The notes below the pieces were generated by a model. It did not search any database and had not been told where the DNA came from. It saw nothing but the letters and a program-made list of their open reading frames with translations. A DNA stretch of 64,000 nucleotides from contig NZ_CP091716.1 in assembly GCF_022009635.1 (NCBI RefSeq), positions 5,291,501-5,355,500 on the forward strand, read 5' to 3'. The stretch is from Variovorax paradoxus. Its GTDB lineage: Bacteria > Pseudomonadota > Gammaproteobacteria > Burkholderiales > Burkholderiaceae_C. Of the stretch, positions 19,398 to 29,170 are shown piece by piece. The stretch's first letter is position 1; each line of letters starts with the position of its first letter. The translations under genes were made by a program, and so were the position numbers.

Positions 19398-21320
19398 ATG
19401 GATGTGATCAGCAACTTTGCCGCCCGCTACGAGCGCACCCGCGAGGAAGTCATCTCGCTGCAGGACTACCTGGACATCTGCAAGCGCGATCCCACCGCGT
19501 ATGCCACCGCCTCCGAGCGAATGCTCAAGGCCATCGGCGAGCCGGAGTTGGTCGACACGCGCAACGACCCCCGTCTTTCGCGCATCTTCGCCAACAAGGT
19601 CATCAAGATCTACCCGGCGTTCAAGGAGTTCTACGGCATGGAAGACGCCATAGAACAGGTGGTGTCCTATTTCCGCCACGCCGCGCAGGGACTGGAAGAA
19701 AAGAAGCAAATCCTTTACCTGCTGGGGCCCGTGGGCGGTGGCAAGAGTTCCATCGCGGAGCGCCTGAAGCAGCTCATGGAGCACGTGCCCTTCTATGCGA
19801 TCCAGGGCTCGCCGGTCAACGAATCCCCGCTCGGCCTCTTCGATACGCTCGAAGACGGCGAGATCCTTGAAAAGGAATACGGTATCCCGCGCCGTTACCT
19901 GAACCGAATTCTCTCGCCCTGGGCCGTCAAGCGGCTCGAGGAGTACGGCGGCGACATCCGCCAGTTCAAGGTCGTCAAGCGCTACCCGTCGGTGCTGCGG
20001 CAGATCGCCGTCGCCAAGACCGAGCCCGGCGACGAGAACAACCAGGACATCTCCTCGCTGGTCGGCAAGGTCGACATCCGCAAGCTCGAGACCTACGCCC
20101 AGGACGACCCGGACGCCTACGCCTACTCCGGCGGCCTGTGCCTGGCCAACCAGGGGCTGCTGGAGTTCGTGGAAATGTTCAAGGCGCCCATCAAGGTGCT
20201 GCATCCGCTGCTCACCGCCACGCAGGAAAGCAACTTCAAGGGCACCGAAGGCTTCGGCGCGATTCCCTTCGACGGCATCGTGCTCGCGCACAGCAACGAG
20301 AGCGAGTGGAAGGCGTTCCGCAACAACAAGAACAACGAGGCTTTCCTCGACCGGATCTACATCGTCAAGGTGCCCTACTGCCTGCGTGCCTCGGAAGAAA
20401 TCAAGATCTACGAGAAGCTGGTGCGCAACTCGTCGCTCGCCAAGGCCCCCTGCGCCCCGGGAACGCTGCGCATGATGGCCCAGCTCTCGGTGCTCACGCG
20501 CCTGAAGGAGCCCGAGAACTCCAGCACCTTCAGCAAGATGCAGGTGTACGACGGCGAGAACCTCAAGGACACCGACCCCAAGGCCAAGTCGATCCAGGAG
20601 TACCGCGACTACGCGGGCGTCGACGAAGGCATGAGCGGCGTCTCCACGCGCTTCGCCTTCAAGATCATCTCGAAGGTCTTCAACTTCGACAGCTCCGAGG
20701 TGGCCGCGAACCCGGTGCACCTGATGTACGTGCTCGAACAGCAGATCGAGCGCGAGCAGTTCGCGCCCGAGGTCGAGCAGAAGTACATCAGCTACATCAA
20801 GGAGCTACTGGCGCCGCGCTACGCCGAGTTCATCGGCAAGGAAATCCAGACCGCCTACCTCGAGAGCTACAGCGAGTACGGCCAGAACATCTTCGACCGC
20901 TACGTGACCTACGCCGACTACTGGATCCAGGACCAGGAGTTCCGCGACGTCGACACCGGCGAAGTCTTCGACCGCGCTTCGCTCAACGCCGAACTCGAGA
21001 AGATCGAGCGGCCGGCCGGCATCGGCAACCCGAAGGACTTCCGCAACGAGATCGTCAACTTCGTGCTGCGCGCGCGGGCCGGCAACGCGGGGCGCAACCC
21101 TGCGTGGACCAGCTACGAGAAGCTGCGCGCGGTGATCGAGAAGAAGATGTTCTCCAACACCGAAGAACTGCTTCCGGTGATCAGTTTCAACACCAAGAGC
21201 AGCGCCGACGAGCAGAAGAAGCACGAGGACTTCGTGACGCGCATGGTCGAGAAGGGCTACACCGCCAAGCAGGTGCGTCTGCTCTGCGAGTGGTATCTGC
21301 GGGTGCGCAAGAGCTCTTGA
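19398..21320 (+). CDS. prkA: PrkA family serine protein kinase (YeaG)
   Basis: A 640-residue cytoplasmic protein, the usual length for PrkA/YeaG. The N-terminal AAA part has the Walker A LLGPVGGGKSSIAERLK. The C-terminal PrkA domain follows from about residue 380 and has distant kinase similarity. GGAGG at 19386-19390 is 7 nt before the ATG at 19398; an in-frame GTG at 19392 is too close to be the start. In E. coli yeaG-yeaH responds to starvation and stationary phase, and some PrkA proteins have also been described as AAA proteases. It is first in prkA-yeaH-spoVR, a conserved trio. Confidence 0.94.
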   Translation: MDVISNFAARYERTREEVISLQDYLDICKRDPTAYATASERMLKAIGEPELVDTRNDPRLSRIFANKVIKIYPAFKEFYGMEDAIEQVVSYFRHAAQGLEEKKQILYLLGPVGGGKSSIAERLKQLMEHVPFYAIQGSPVNESPLGLFDTLEDGEILEKEYGIPRRYLNRILSPWAVKRLEEYGGDIRQFKVVKRYPSVLRQIAVAKTEPGDENNQDISSLVGKVDIRKLETYAQDDPDAYAYSGGLCLANQGLLEFVEMFKAPIKVLHPLLTATQESNFKGTEGFGAIPFDGIVLAHSNESEWKAFRNNKNNEAFLDRIYIVKVPYCLRASEEIKIYEKLVRNSSLAKAPCAPGTLRMMAQLSVLTRLKEPENSSTFSKMQVYDGENLKDTDPKAKSIQEYRDYAGVDEGMSGVSTRFAFKIISKVFNFDSSEVAANPVHLMYVLEQQIEREQFAPEVEQKYISYIKELLAPRYAEFIGKEIQTAYLESYSEYGQNIFDRYVTYADYWIQDQEFRDVDTGEVFDRASLNAELEKIERPAGIGNPKDFRNEIVNFVLRARAGNAGRNPAWTSYEKLRAVIEKKMFSNTEELLPVISFNTKSSADEQKKHEDFVTRMVEKGYTAKQVRLLCEWYLRVRKSS

Positions 21321-21325
21321 TATGG

Positions 21326-21428
21326 CACACCCCCAGGCTTCGCGCACTTCGTGTCGCTTCGCCAACCCCCTTGCAGGGGGCAACGCCAGCGGCCCGGCAA
21401 AGCCGGTTCCACGGCGTTTCACGAAGGA
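21326..21428. repeat. GC-rich stem-loop repeat between prkA and yeaH
   Basis: The 140-bp gap carries several perfect small hairpins in a row, including CCCCC-ttgca-GGGGG at 21366-21380 and CCGGC-aaa-GCCGG at 21394-21406, preceded by a CTTCGCGCACTTCGTG-type self-complementary stretch. I recognise this arrangement as a repeat common in Comamonadaceae intergenic DNA. It is inserted between two genes of one operon and could affect message stability. Confidence 0.55.
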
Positions 21429-21460
21429 ACGCGTGATCCGTCATTAAGGGAGCAGACATC

Positions 21461-22753
21461 GTGGCCATCCTGCAGCAGATCATCGACCGCCGGCTATCGG
21501 GCAAGAACAAGTCCATTGGCAACCGAGAGCGCTTCCTCAGGCGCTACAAGGGGCAGATCCAGGAAGCGGTGAGGCGCGCCGTCAGCGGCCGCAACATCCG
21601 CGAACTGGAGCAAGGCGAAGACGTGACCCTGCCGCGCCACGATGTGTCCGAGCCCGTGTTCGGGCACGCGCGCGGCGGCGACCGCGAGTACGTGCACCCA
21701 GGCAACCAGGAGTACCTGAAGGGCGACCGCATCAAGCGCCCCGAAGGCGGGGGCGGCGGCGGTTCCGGCAGCGGGGAAGCCAGCGACAGCGGCGAGGGCG
21801 AGGACGACTTCGTCTTCCGCCTCACGCGCGAAGAATTCATGCGCGTCTTCTTCGACGACCTGGCGCTGCCGCACCTCATTCGCACGCAGATCGCCGACGT
21901 GCCCGAATGGAAGAGCCACCGCGCCGGCTTCACCAGCGACGGCTCGCCCAACAACCTGCACGTGGTGCGCTCGATGCGCGGTGCCCTCGCCCGCCGCATC
22001 GCGCTGGGCGGCGAGCCGCGCAAGGAGCTCAAGCGCCTGGAAGCGCACCTCGAGCAGCTCAAGCAGCATCCGCAAGCCGCGCAGGCCCTCATACAGAACG
22101 AGATCCGCGAGACCGAGGAGCGCATAGAAGAACTGCGCCGCACCATGCGGCACGTGCCCTACATCGACCCGATCGACCTGCGCTACCGCAACCGCGTGAA
22201 GACGCCCGTGCCCAGCGCCAAGGCGGTGATGTTCTGCCTGATGGACGTGTCGGGCTCGATGGACGAGGCGCGCAAGGACATGGCCAAGCGCTTCTTCATG
22301 CTGCTGTACATGTTCCTCACGCGGCACTACGAGAAGATCGACCTCGTGTTCCTGCGCCACCACACGCAGGCGCAGGAAGTGACCGAGGAAGAGTTCTTCC
22401 ACGCCACCGAGACCGGCGGCACCGTGGTGTCGAGCGCGCTGGTGCTCATGGACGAGATCATCAAGGCGCGCTACCCCAGCGGCGAGTGGAACGTGTACGG
22501 CGCGCAGGCCAGCGACGGCGACAACTGGCACCAGGACAGCGGCCGCTGCCGCGAGCTGCTGGTCGACAACATCCTTCCCGTGGTGCGCTACTACGCCTAC
22601 GTGCAGGTGGCCGAGACCGAGCAGAACCTGTGGCAGGAGTACCAGCAGCTCGAAGGCGTGCAGCCCAACTTCGCGATGCGCAAGGTGTCCGACGCGCAGG
22701 ACATCTATCCGGTTTTCCGCGACCTGTTCAAGAAGGAAGGGGTGACATCATGA
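21461..22753 (+). CDS. yeaH: YeaH/YhbH family protein (DUF444, VWA-like)
   Basis: A 430-residue cytoplasmic protein. The N terminus ILQQIIDRRLSGKNKSIGNRERFLRR is typical. A Gly/Ser-rich, acidic hinge lies near residues 95-115. From about residue 250 there is a von Willebrand A-like fold with a metal-site motif in CLMDVSGSMDEARKDMAKRF (Asp-x-Ser-Gly-Ser) and TGGTVVSSALVLM. Members work with PrkA and SpoVR in stress responses, but the mechanism is unknown. The start is GTG, with AAGGGAG upstream; the stop overlaps the spoVR start as ATGA. Confidence 0.92.
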   Translation: MAILQQIIDRRLSGKNKSIGNRERFLRRYKGQIQEAVRRAVSGRNIRELEQGEDVTLPRHDVSEPVFGHARGGDREYVHPGNQEYLKGDRIKRPEGGGGGGSGSGEASDSGEGEDDFVFRLTREEFMRVFFDDLALPHLIRTQIADVPEWKSHRAGFTSDGSPNNLHVVRSMRGALARRIALGGEPRKELKRLEAHLEQLKQHPQAAQALIQNEIRETEERIEELRRTMRHVPYIDPIDLRYRNRVKTPVPSAKAVMFCLMDVSGSMDEARKDMAKRFFMLLYMFLTRHYEKIDLVFLRHHTQAQEVTEEEFFHATETGGTVVSSALVLMDEIIKARYPSGEWNVYGAQASDGDNWHQDSGRCRELLVDNILPVVRYYAYVQVAETEQNLWQEYQQLEGVQPNFAMRKVSDAQDIYPVFRDLFKKEGVTS

Positions 22754-24273
22754 TCACCGACCGTGTTCTCGAACGCCTGCCCAGCCCCTCCGACTGGACC
22801 TTCGAACTCATCGAGACCTACCACGCCGAGATCGCCAAGACCGCCAAGGGCTACGGCCTCGATGTGTATCCGAACCAGCTCGAGGTCATCACGGCCGAGC
22901 AGATGATGGACGCCTACGCCAGCGTGGGCATGCCCATGATCTACCGCCACTGGTCGTACGGCAAACAGTTCATCTCGACCGAGAAGAACTACAAGCGCGG
23001 CCACATGGGCCTCGCCTACGAGATCGTCATCAACTCCGATCCGTGCATTGCCTACCTGATGGAAGAGAACACCATGGCCATGCAGGCCCTGGTCATCGCG
23101 CATGCGGCCTACGGCCACAACAGCTTCTTCAAGGGCAACTACCTGTTCCGCATGTGGACGGATGCCTCGTCCATCATCGACTACCTGGTCTACGCACGGC
23201 ACTACATCGCCGAATGCGAGGAGCGCCACGGCCTCGATGCGGTCGAGCAACTGCTCGACTCATGCCATGCGCTGATGAACTACGGCGTCGACCGCTACCG
23301 CCGCCCGCAGAAGCGCTCGCTGGCGCAAGAAAGCGCGCAGCGCACCGAGCGCGAGCGCCACATGCAGCAGCAGGTGAACGACCTCTGGCGCACCCTGCCG
23401 CGCAAGAGCGAGCAGGCGGCCGAGGCCGATTCGTCGAAGCGCTTCCCCTCGGAGCCGCAGGAGAACCTGCTCTACTTCATCGAGAAGAACGCCGCCCTGC
23501 TCGAGCCGTGGCAACGCGAAGTGGTGCGCATCGTGCGCAAGATCGCGCAGTACTTCTACCCGCAGCGCCAGACCCAGGTCATGAACGAAGGCTGGGCTAC
23601 CTTCTGGCACTACACGCTGCTCAACACCATGTACGACCGCGGGCAGCTGGCCGACGGCTTCATGATGGAATGGCTCAGCTCGCACACCGGCGTGATCTAC
23701 CAGCCGCCGGTGGGGCACCGTGCCTACAGCGGCATCAACCCGTATGCGCTCGGCTTCAAGATGATGACCGACCTGCGCCGCGTGTGCGAGAAGCCTACCG
23801 ACGAAGACCGCCGCTGGTTCCCCGACTTCGTGGGCACCGACTGGGTCAAGACGCTCGACTACGCCATGCGCAACTTCAAGGACGAGAGCTTCATCGGCCA
23901 GTTCCTGAGCCCGAAGACGATGCGCGACTTCCGCCTGTTCTCGATCCGCGATTTCCAGAGCGAAGCCGAGCTGGAGGTGTCCGCCATCCACGACGACAGC
24001 GGCTACCACGCGCTGCGCGAATCGCTGTCACGGCAGTACGACATCGGCAGCCGCGAGCCCGACATCCAGGTCTGGAACGTGGCCACGCGCGGCGACCGCT
24101 CTCTGACCCTGCGCCACACCCAGCGCAACCACCTGCCGCTGCACGACGGCGCCGAAGAGGTGCTCAAGCACGTCGCGCGGCTCTGGGGTTTCGACGTTCA
24201 TCTGGAAAGCATCGACAACCAGGGCCGCGTGAGCCGCAGCTGGAAGGCTACGGCGCCCAAGCAGCAGTATTAG
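22750..24273 (+). CDS. spoVR: SpoVR family protein
   Basis: A 507-residue cytoplasmic protein homologous to E. coli YcgB and Bacillus SpoVR. Characteristic stretches are YGLDVYPNQLEVITAEQMMD, MPMIYRHWSYGKQFISTEK, AHAAYGHNSFFKGNYLF and QVMNEGWATFWHYTLLN. The conserved His and Glu residues in the last two hint at a metal site, but no activity is established. In Bacillus it is needed for spore cortex formation; here it completes the non-sporulating prkA-yeaH-spoVR trio. The ATG is coupled to yeaH by an ATGA overlap. Its stop abuts that of the convergent aroQ. Confidence 0.94.
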   Translation: MITDRVLERLPSPSDWTFELIETYHAEIAKTAKGYGLDVYPNQLEVITAEQMMDAYASVGMPMIYRHWSYGKQFISTEKNYKRGHMGLAYEIVINSDPCIAYLMEENTMAMQALVIAHAAYGHNSFFKGNYLFRMWTDASSIIDYLVYARHYIAECEERHGLDAVEQLLDSCHALMNYGVDRYRRPQKRSLAQESAQRTERERHMQQQVNDLWRTLPRKSEQAAEADSSKRFPSEPQENLLYFIEKNAALLEPWQREVVRIVRKIAQYFYPQRQTQVMNEGWATFWHYTLLNTMYDRGQLADGFMMEWLSSHTGVIYQPPVGHRAYSGINPYALGFKMMTDLRRVCEKPTDEDRRWFPDFVGTDWVKTLDYAMRNFKDESFIGQFLSPKTMRDFRLFSIRDFQSEAELEVSAIHDDSGYHALRESLSRQYDIGSREPDIQVWNVATRGDRSLTLRHTQRNHLPLHDGAEEVLKHVARLWGFDVHLESIDNQGRVSRSWKATAPKQQY

Positions 24274-24714
24274 TCAGGGAACCAGCGCCGCGATGGCGAG
24301 CGTGTAGCCCTTCACGCCCAGCCCCACGATGATTCCCTTCGCCGCCGGCGAAATGTACGAGTGGTGGCGGAACTGCTCGCGCGCGTGCACGTTCGAGATG
24401 TGCAGCTCGATCAGCGGCACGCTCGCACCCTTGATCGCGTCGTGCAGGGCGATCGAGGTGTGCGTGTAGGCGCCGGGGTTCATCACCACGCCCAGCATGT
24501 TGCCCGCAGCCACTTCGCGGCCGGCTTCCTGGATCCAGTCGATCAGCACGCCTTCATGGTTCGACTGGCGGCATTCGATCTCGACGCCGTGCTTCGCGCC
24601 CGTTTCCTTGCACAGCCGCTCCACGTCGGCCAGCGTGTCGCGTCCGTACTGTTCGGGCTCGCGCGTGCCGAGCAGGTTGAGATTGGGGCCGTTGAGGACA
24701 AGGATTTTCTTCAT
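24274..24714 (-). CDS. aroQ: 3-dehydroquinate dehydratase, type II
   Basis: A 146-residue dodecameric-type shikimate-pathway enzyme that converts 3-dehydroquinate to 3-dehydroshikimate. Type II hallmarks are [21 protein letters not shown] (the catalytic Tyr is in EQYG), [47 protein letters not shown] and GLGVKGY. Length is typical. It is transcribed toward spoVR with no gap between stop codons and looks monocistronic. Confidence 0.96.
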   Translation of the reverse strand: MKKILVLNGPNLNLLGTREPEQYGRDTLADVERLCKETGAKHGVEIECRQSNHEGVLIDWIQEAGREVAAGNMLGVVMNPGAYTHTSIALHDAIKGASVPLIELHISNVHAREQFRHHSYISPAAKGIIVGLGVKGYTLAIAALVP

Positions 24715-24753
24715 GATGGCTGTATGAATGAGGGTCGGTCTGGCAGGCGCCGA

Positions 24754-25722
24754 TTATGGTCTCGCGCCCGCCCTGCGGCGCCGCGCCGCCGATGACCCGA
24801 CGTAGTAGTTGTAAGAGTCGATGTCGACCACGCAGCGCGCCATCAGGTCGACGAAGGCCCGCAGCTTCTGCCCCATGTAGCGCTGGCGCTGGTAGGCGCA
24901 GTAGATGCGGCGCGGCTCGGGCTGCCACTGCGGCAGCACCGGCGCGAGCACGCCCTGCTCCACCTCCGGCCGCACGAAGAAAGCTGGCAGCAGCGCGATG
25001 CCAAGGCCGTCGATGCAAAAGGTCTTCATGACCCAGTGGTCGTTGGTCTCGGAGGCGGGCTCCGGCTCGAAGGCAAAACTCTGCGCGCCCGACACCAGCA
25101 GCACCTGCGAGCGCCCCGAAGGCTCCTTCATCACGATGGACTGGTGCGCCGCCAGCTCCGCCGGCGAAGACGGGGTGCCGTGCCGCGCCAGGTACTGCGG
25201 GCTCGCAAAGAGCCCGTAGTTCAGCCGGCCGAGCAGCTTGGCCACGAGGTTCGGCGCGTCGGGCGGCTCGGAGCACACATAGCAGTCGACGTCGCCGATC
25301 CGCGGCGCGTGGAAGCCGTTGGCCACATCGAGCTGGCAGCGCACCTCGGGGTGCGACTCCAGGAACAGCTTGACCACATGGCAGACGAAGGAAGTGCTGA
25401 ACTGCGTATCCGACAGCAGCGAGAGGCGGCCCGACACGCCCGTGGTCAGCTCGTGGATCTCGGTGCTGGCTGCCTCCAGCCGGCCCGTGACTTCGTCGAG
25501 CAGCCCCTCGCCGCGCAGCAGGAAGGCGCGCCCCGCCTCGGTGAGCGCGATGCGGCGCGGGCTGCGCAGCAGCAGTTGCGCGCCCAGCAGCTCTTCCAGC
25601 CGCGTGAGCTGCCGGCTCAGCGTGGCCTTGGACGTGCCCGAAAGGCTTTCGGCCTTGGTCAGGCTGCCGCTCCTGGCGACCAGCACGAAGGCCTCGACCA
25701 GGGCAAGGTCGATCCGGCTCAT
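24754..25722 (-). CDS. LysR-family transcriptional regulator
   Basis: A 322-residue regulator. The N-terminal helix-turn-helix reads ALVEAFVLVARSGSLTKAES and GTSKATLSRQLTRLEELLGA; the effector domain starts near residue 90 with SGRLSLLSDTQFS. It is divergent from the Rieske/oxygenase operon across a 114-bp gap that has ATGAA/TTCAT inverted repeats, so it is the probable activator of that operon. The C terminus is slightly long and Arg-rich. The effector would be the demethylase substrate or a product of it; this is inference. Confidence 0.9.
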   Translation of the reverse strand: MSRIDLALVEAFVLVARSGSLTKAESLSGTSKATLSRQLTRLEELLGAQLLLRSPRRIALTEAGRAFLLRGEGLLDEVTGRLEAASTEIHELTTGVSGRLSLLSDTQFSTSFVCHVVKLFLESHPEVRCQLDVANGFHAPRIGDVDCYVCSEPPDAPNLVAKLLGRLNYGLFASPQYLARHGTPSSPAELAAHQSIVMKEPSGRSQVLLVSGAQSFAFEPEPASETNDHWVMKTFCIDGLGIALLPAFFVRPEVEQGVLAPVLPQWQPEPRRIYCAYQRQRYMGQKLRAFVDLMARCVVDIDSYNYYVGSSAARRRRAGARP

Positions 25723-25741
25723 GCGGCCCGGCGTTGCAGGA

Positions 25742-25774
25742 ATGAAAAGCAGCGTCTCTTCATGTGACTTTCAT
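25742..25774. promoter_or_regulatory. Candidate LysR-type binding region
   Basis: ATGAA at 25742-25746 and TTCAT at 25759-25763 are inverted around 12 bp, and a further TTCAT follows at 25770-25774. The elements lie between the divergent LysR gene and the Rieske operon, where LysR regulators bind. No biochemical evidence; form and place only. Confidence 0.35.
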
Positions 25775-25836
25775 CGGTGCGTGGGAAGCGGTACGGTATC
25801 ACCGGCGCAAGCCTTGTTGCACCTTCCCCACGATCC

Positions 25837-26508
25837 ATGAACACACAGAACTCCGCCGCCTGGCACCCCGTCGCGCGCTCGGCCGACCTGCGCCCGGGCG
25901 ACAACATCGTCGCCGGCTTCGCCGAAGGCCAGGAACTCGCGCTCTGGCGAGCCGCCGACGGCACCGCCCAAGCCTGGGAAAACCGCTGCCCGCACCGCAG
26001 CGTGCGCTTCACGCTGGGGCAGGTGGTCGACAACCATCTGGCCTGCGCGTATCACGGCTGGCAGTACGAAGCCGGCAGCGGCCAGTGCACCCGCATTCCC
26101 GCGCACCCGGCCATGCCGGCACCGCGCAACGTGTGCGCCAGGACCTTCGCCGCGGCGGAGGCGGCAGGGATGCTGTGGGTCCATTTGTCGCCACAAGCGC
26201 CCGCCGCGCCGCCGGCACTGGCCGATGCCGTGCCCGCCGGCTGGCACTTCTGCCGCACGCTGACCGTGAACGCGCCCGCCGACGCGGTGAGAGAAGCATT
26301 GGCGCAACGCGGCCTGGTCGCCGGCACGGCTTCGGGCGCCTGGCGTGGCCGGCTCGGCGAGGCGGCTGTCGCCGCGCTCGTCCTCGACGCCCAGCCCCGG
26401 CTCGCCTTCATCCACCTCTGGACGGACGCGCCCCAGGGCTCCGCCGCCATGCAGGCCCTGCACACCGCCGCGCGCAACCTGCGCGGCGACATCGAAGCCC
26501 TCGGCTGA
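25837..26508 (+). CDS. Stand-alone Rieske [2Fe-2S] protein with C-terminal oxygenase-like remnant
   Basis: A 223-residue protein. Residues 10-105 are a complete oxygenase-type Rieske domain: NRCPHRSVRF supplies Cys51 and His53, LACAYHGWQYE supplies Cys70 and His73. The spacing (16 residues between His53 and Cys70) is that of ring-hydroxylating oxygenase alpha subunits, not of small ferredoxins. Residues 115-223 resemble a degenerate or shortened START-like part and lack the 2-His-1-Asp iron site. The ATG at 25837 is preferred; an in-frame ATG at 25777 has no support. It is followed 8 bp later by an oxygenase that lacks a Rieske domain, so it presumably supplies that enzyme's electron-transfer cluster. 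Confidence 0.82.
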   Translation: MNTQNSAAWHPVARSADLRPGDNIVAGFAEGQELALWRAADGTAQAWENRCPHRSVRFTLGQVVDNHLACAYHGWQYEAGSGQCTRIPAHPAMPAPRNVCARTFAAAEAAGMLWVHLSPQAPAAPPALADAVPAGWHFCRTLTVNAPADAVREALAQRGLVAGTASGAWRGRLGEAAVAALVLDAQPRLAFIHLWTDAPQGSAAMQALHTAARNLRGDIEALG

Positions 26509-26516
26509 AAGACACC

Positions 26517-27362
26517 ATGCCCTTCGTCTCCGACGACCCCAACATGCTCGACGACTGGCTCGTCATCGGCCCCGCCGCGCCCGCGCCGCGCACCACCCGC
26601 CTGCTCGGCGAAACCGTGCAACTGTGGATCGACCCGGAAGGCACGCCCCAGTGCCGCCTCGCCGACCGGCCGCTGACCGTGCAGTCGCGCTACGGCTATC
26701 TCTGGGCCTGCCCCAGCGGCAACCCGGCGCGCCCGCTGTTCGACTTTCCCGAATACAGCGAGCCCGGCCGCCGCACCATCGACTGCGGCGGCATCGGCGT
26801 GGCGGTGTCTGGCCTGCGCGTGATCGAGAACTTCCTGGACATGGCGCACTTTCCCTTCGTGCATGCCGACTATCTCGGCAAGGTGCCGCACACCGAGGTG
26901 GCGCAATACCAAGTGCAGGTCGAACCCGCCACCGGCGAGATCTGGGCGACCGACTGCCGCTTCTGGCAGCCGCGGGCCTCGGCCGCGCACGATTCGTCGG
27001 GCAGCGAGGTGCTCTACAAGTACCGCGTGATGCAGCCCTTCTCGGCCATGCTCTACAAGTCGAGCTTCCGCGCGGGCGAACTCGACGCCATCGGCCTCTT
27101 CCTGCAGCCCGTCGACGACGAGCACGTCATCGCCCACACCATGCTCGCCTGCTTCGACGACGACTCCACCGACGCAGAACTCATTGCCTTCCAGCACACC
27201 ATCTTCGGGCAGGACAAGCCCATCCTGGAGAACCATGCCTTCAAGCGCATGCCGCTCGAAGGCCGCGCCGAAACGCCGACGCGCGGCGACACGTCCTCCG
27301 TCACCTACCGGCGCTGGCTGCGCGAGCGCGGCATGCGCTTCGGCGTGAGGGCGGCGGCATGA
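26517..27362 (+). CDS. Rieske-less non-haem iron oxygenase, NdmC-like putative demethylase
   Basis: A 281-residue protein containing the catalytic domain of Rieske oxygenases without the Rieske cluster. The N terminus DDWLVIGPAAPAPRTTRLLG and VQLW match the usual lead-in, but the CxH/CxxH cluster region is missing and the sequence jumps to VQSRYGYLWACP. The mononuclear iron site is intact: Asp108, His111 and His116 in ENFLDMAHFPFVH, and Asp233 in IFGQDKPILE. Such truncation is known in NdmC of caffeine-degrading Pseudomonas, which borrows a Rieske cluster from a partner. Neighbours are a separate Rieske protein, a GST-like protein (ATGA overlap) and formaldehyde-oxidation genes, which point to N- or O-demethylation. 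The substrate is unknown. Confidence 0.82.
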   Translation: MPFVSDDPNMLDDWLVIGPAAPAPRTTRLLGETVQLWIDPEGTPQCRLADRPLTVQSRYGYLWACPSGNPARPLFDFPEYSEPGRRTIDCGGIGVAVSGLRVIENFLDMAHFPFVHADYLGKVPHTEVAQYQVQVEPATGEIWATDCRFWQPRASAAHDSSGSEVLYKYRVMQPFSAMLYKSSFRAGELDAIGLFLQPVDDEHVIAHTMLACFDDDSTDAELIAFQHTIFGQDKPILENHAFKRMPLEGRAETPTRGDTSSVTYRRWLRERGMRFGVRAAA

Positions 27363-28003
27363 CGGTGAAGCTGTACGACTACCCGCTGTCGGGCAACTGC
27401 TTCAAGGTGCGGCAGATGCTGGCGTGGCTCGGCGTCGAATACCAGACTGTGCCGGTCGATTTCTTTCCCGGCCGCGAACACAAGTCGGCCGCGTTCCTGG
27501 CCCACGTGAACCCGCTCGGCCAGTTGCCGGTGCTCGACGACGACGGCTTCGTGCTGCGCGACGCGCAGGCCATCCTGGTCTACCTCGCGAGCCGCTACGA
27601 CCCGCATGGCCGCTGGTATCCGCAAGACCCGAAGTTGCGCGGCCAGATCGCGATGTGGCTCGCGACCGCCGACGAGATCACCCGAACCGCGTCGGCCGCG
27701 CGGCTGCACGACGCCCTCGGCTACCACCACCTGGACATCGAGGCCTGCCGCGACGGCGCGCGTGCCGTGTTCCGCGTGCTCGACGACCACCTCGCCGAGC
27801 AGGCCGGCGCCGGCCTGCGCTGGCTCGCGTCGGCGCCCGAGCCGACCATTGCCGACATCGCCTGCTTTCCCTATGTGGCGCTGGCGGGCGAAGGCGGCGT
27901 TTCGCTCGACGAATTTCCCGCACTGCGAAACTGGGTCTGGAATGTCCGGCACGTGCACGGGTTCATCGGCATGTCGGGTATCTTCCCCGCTGGCCCCGCC
28001 TGA
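27359..28003 (+). CDS. Glutathione S-transferase-like protein (possible NdmE-like subunit)
   Basis: A 214-residue GST-fold protein. The N-terminal thioredoxin-like domain begins VKLYDYPLSGNCFKVRQML, with Ser11 where many bacterial GSTs have their catalytic Ser or Cys. FLAHVNPLGQLPVLDDDGF and DAQAILVYLA give the glutathione-binding Pro and the Asp-Ala-Gln motif. An all-helical C-terminal domain holds PTIADIACFPYVA. It overlaps the oxygenase stop by ATGA, tighter than needed for an unrelated enzyme. In the caffeine pathway a GST-like protein (NdmE) is a structural partner of the Rieske-less NdmC, so a structural role is plausible; ordinary glutathione transfer is the alternative. Confidence 0.86.
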   Translation: MTVKLYDYPLSGNCFKVRQMLAWLGVEYQTVPVDFFPGREHKSAAFLAHVNPLGQLPVLDDDGFVLRDAQAILVYLASRYDPHGRWYPQDPKLRGQIAMWLATADEITRTASAARLHDALGYHHLDIEACRDGARAVFRVLDDHLAEQAGAGLRWLASAPEPTIADIACFPYVALAGEGGVSLDEFPALRNWVWNVRHVHGFIGMSGIFPAGPA

Positions 28004-28042
28004 GTATCCTCACACCTTTCGCCTTCTGAAGAACCGAACACC

Positions 28043-29149
<1,107 letters not shown>

Positions 29150-29170
29150 AAAACCAGGAAGGCACCGGCC

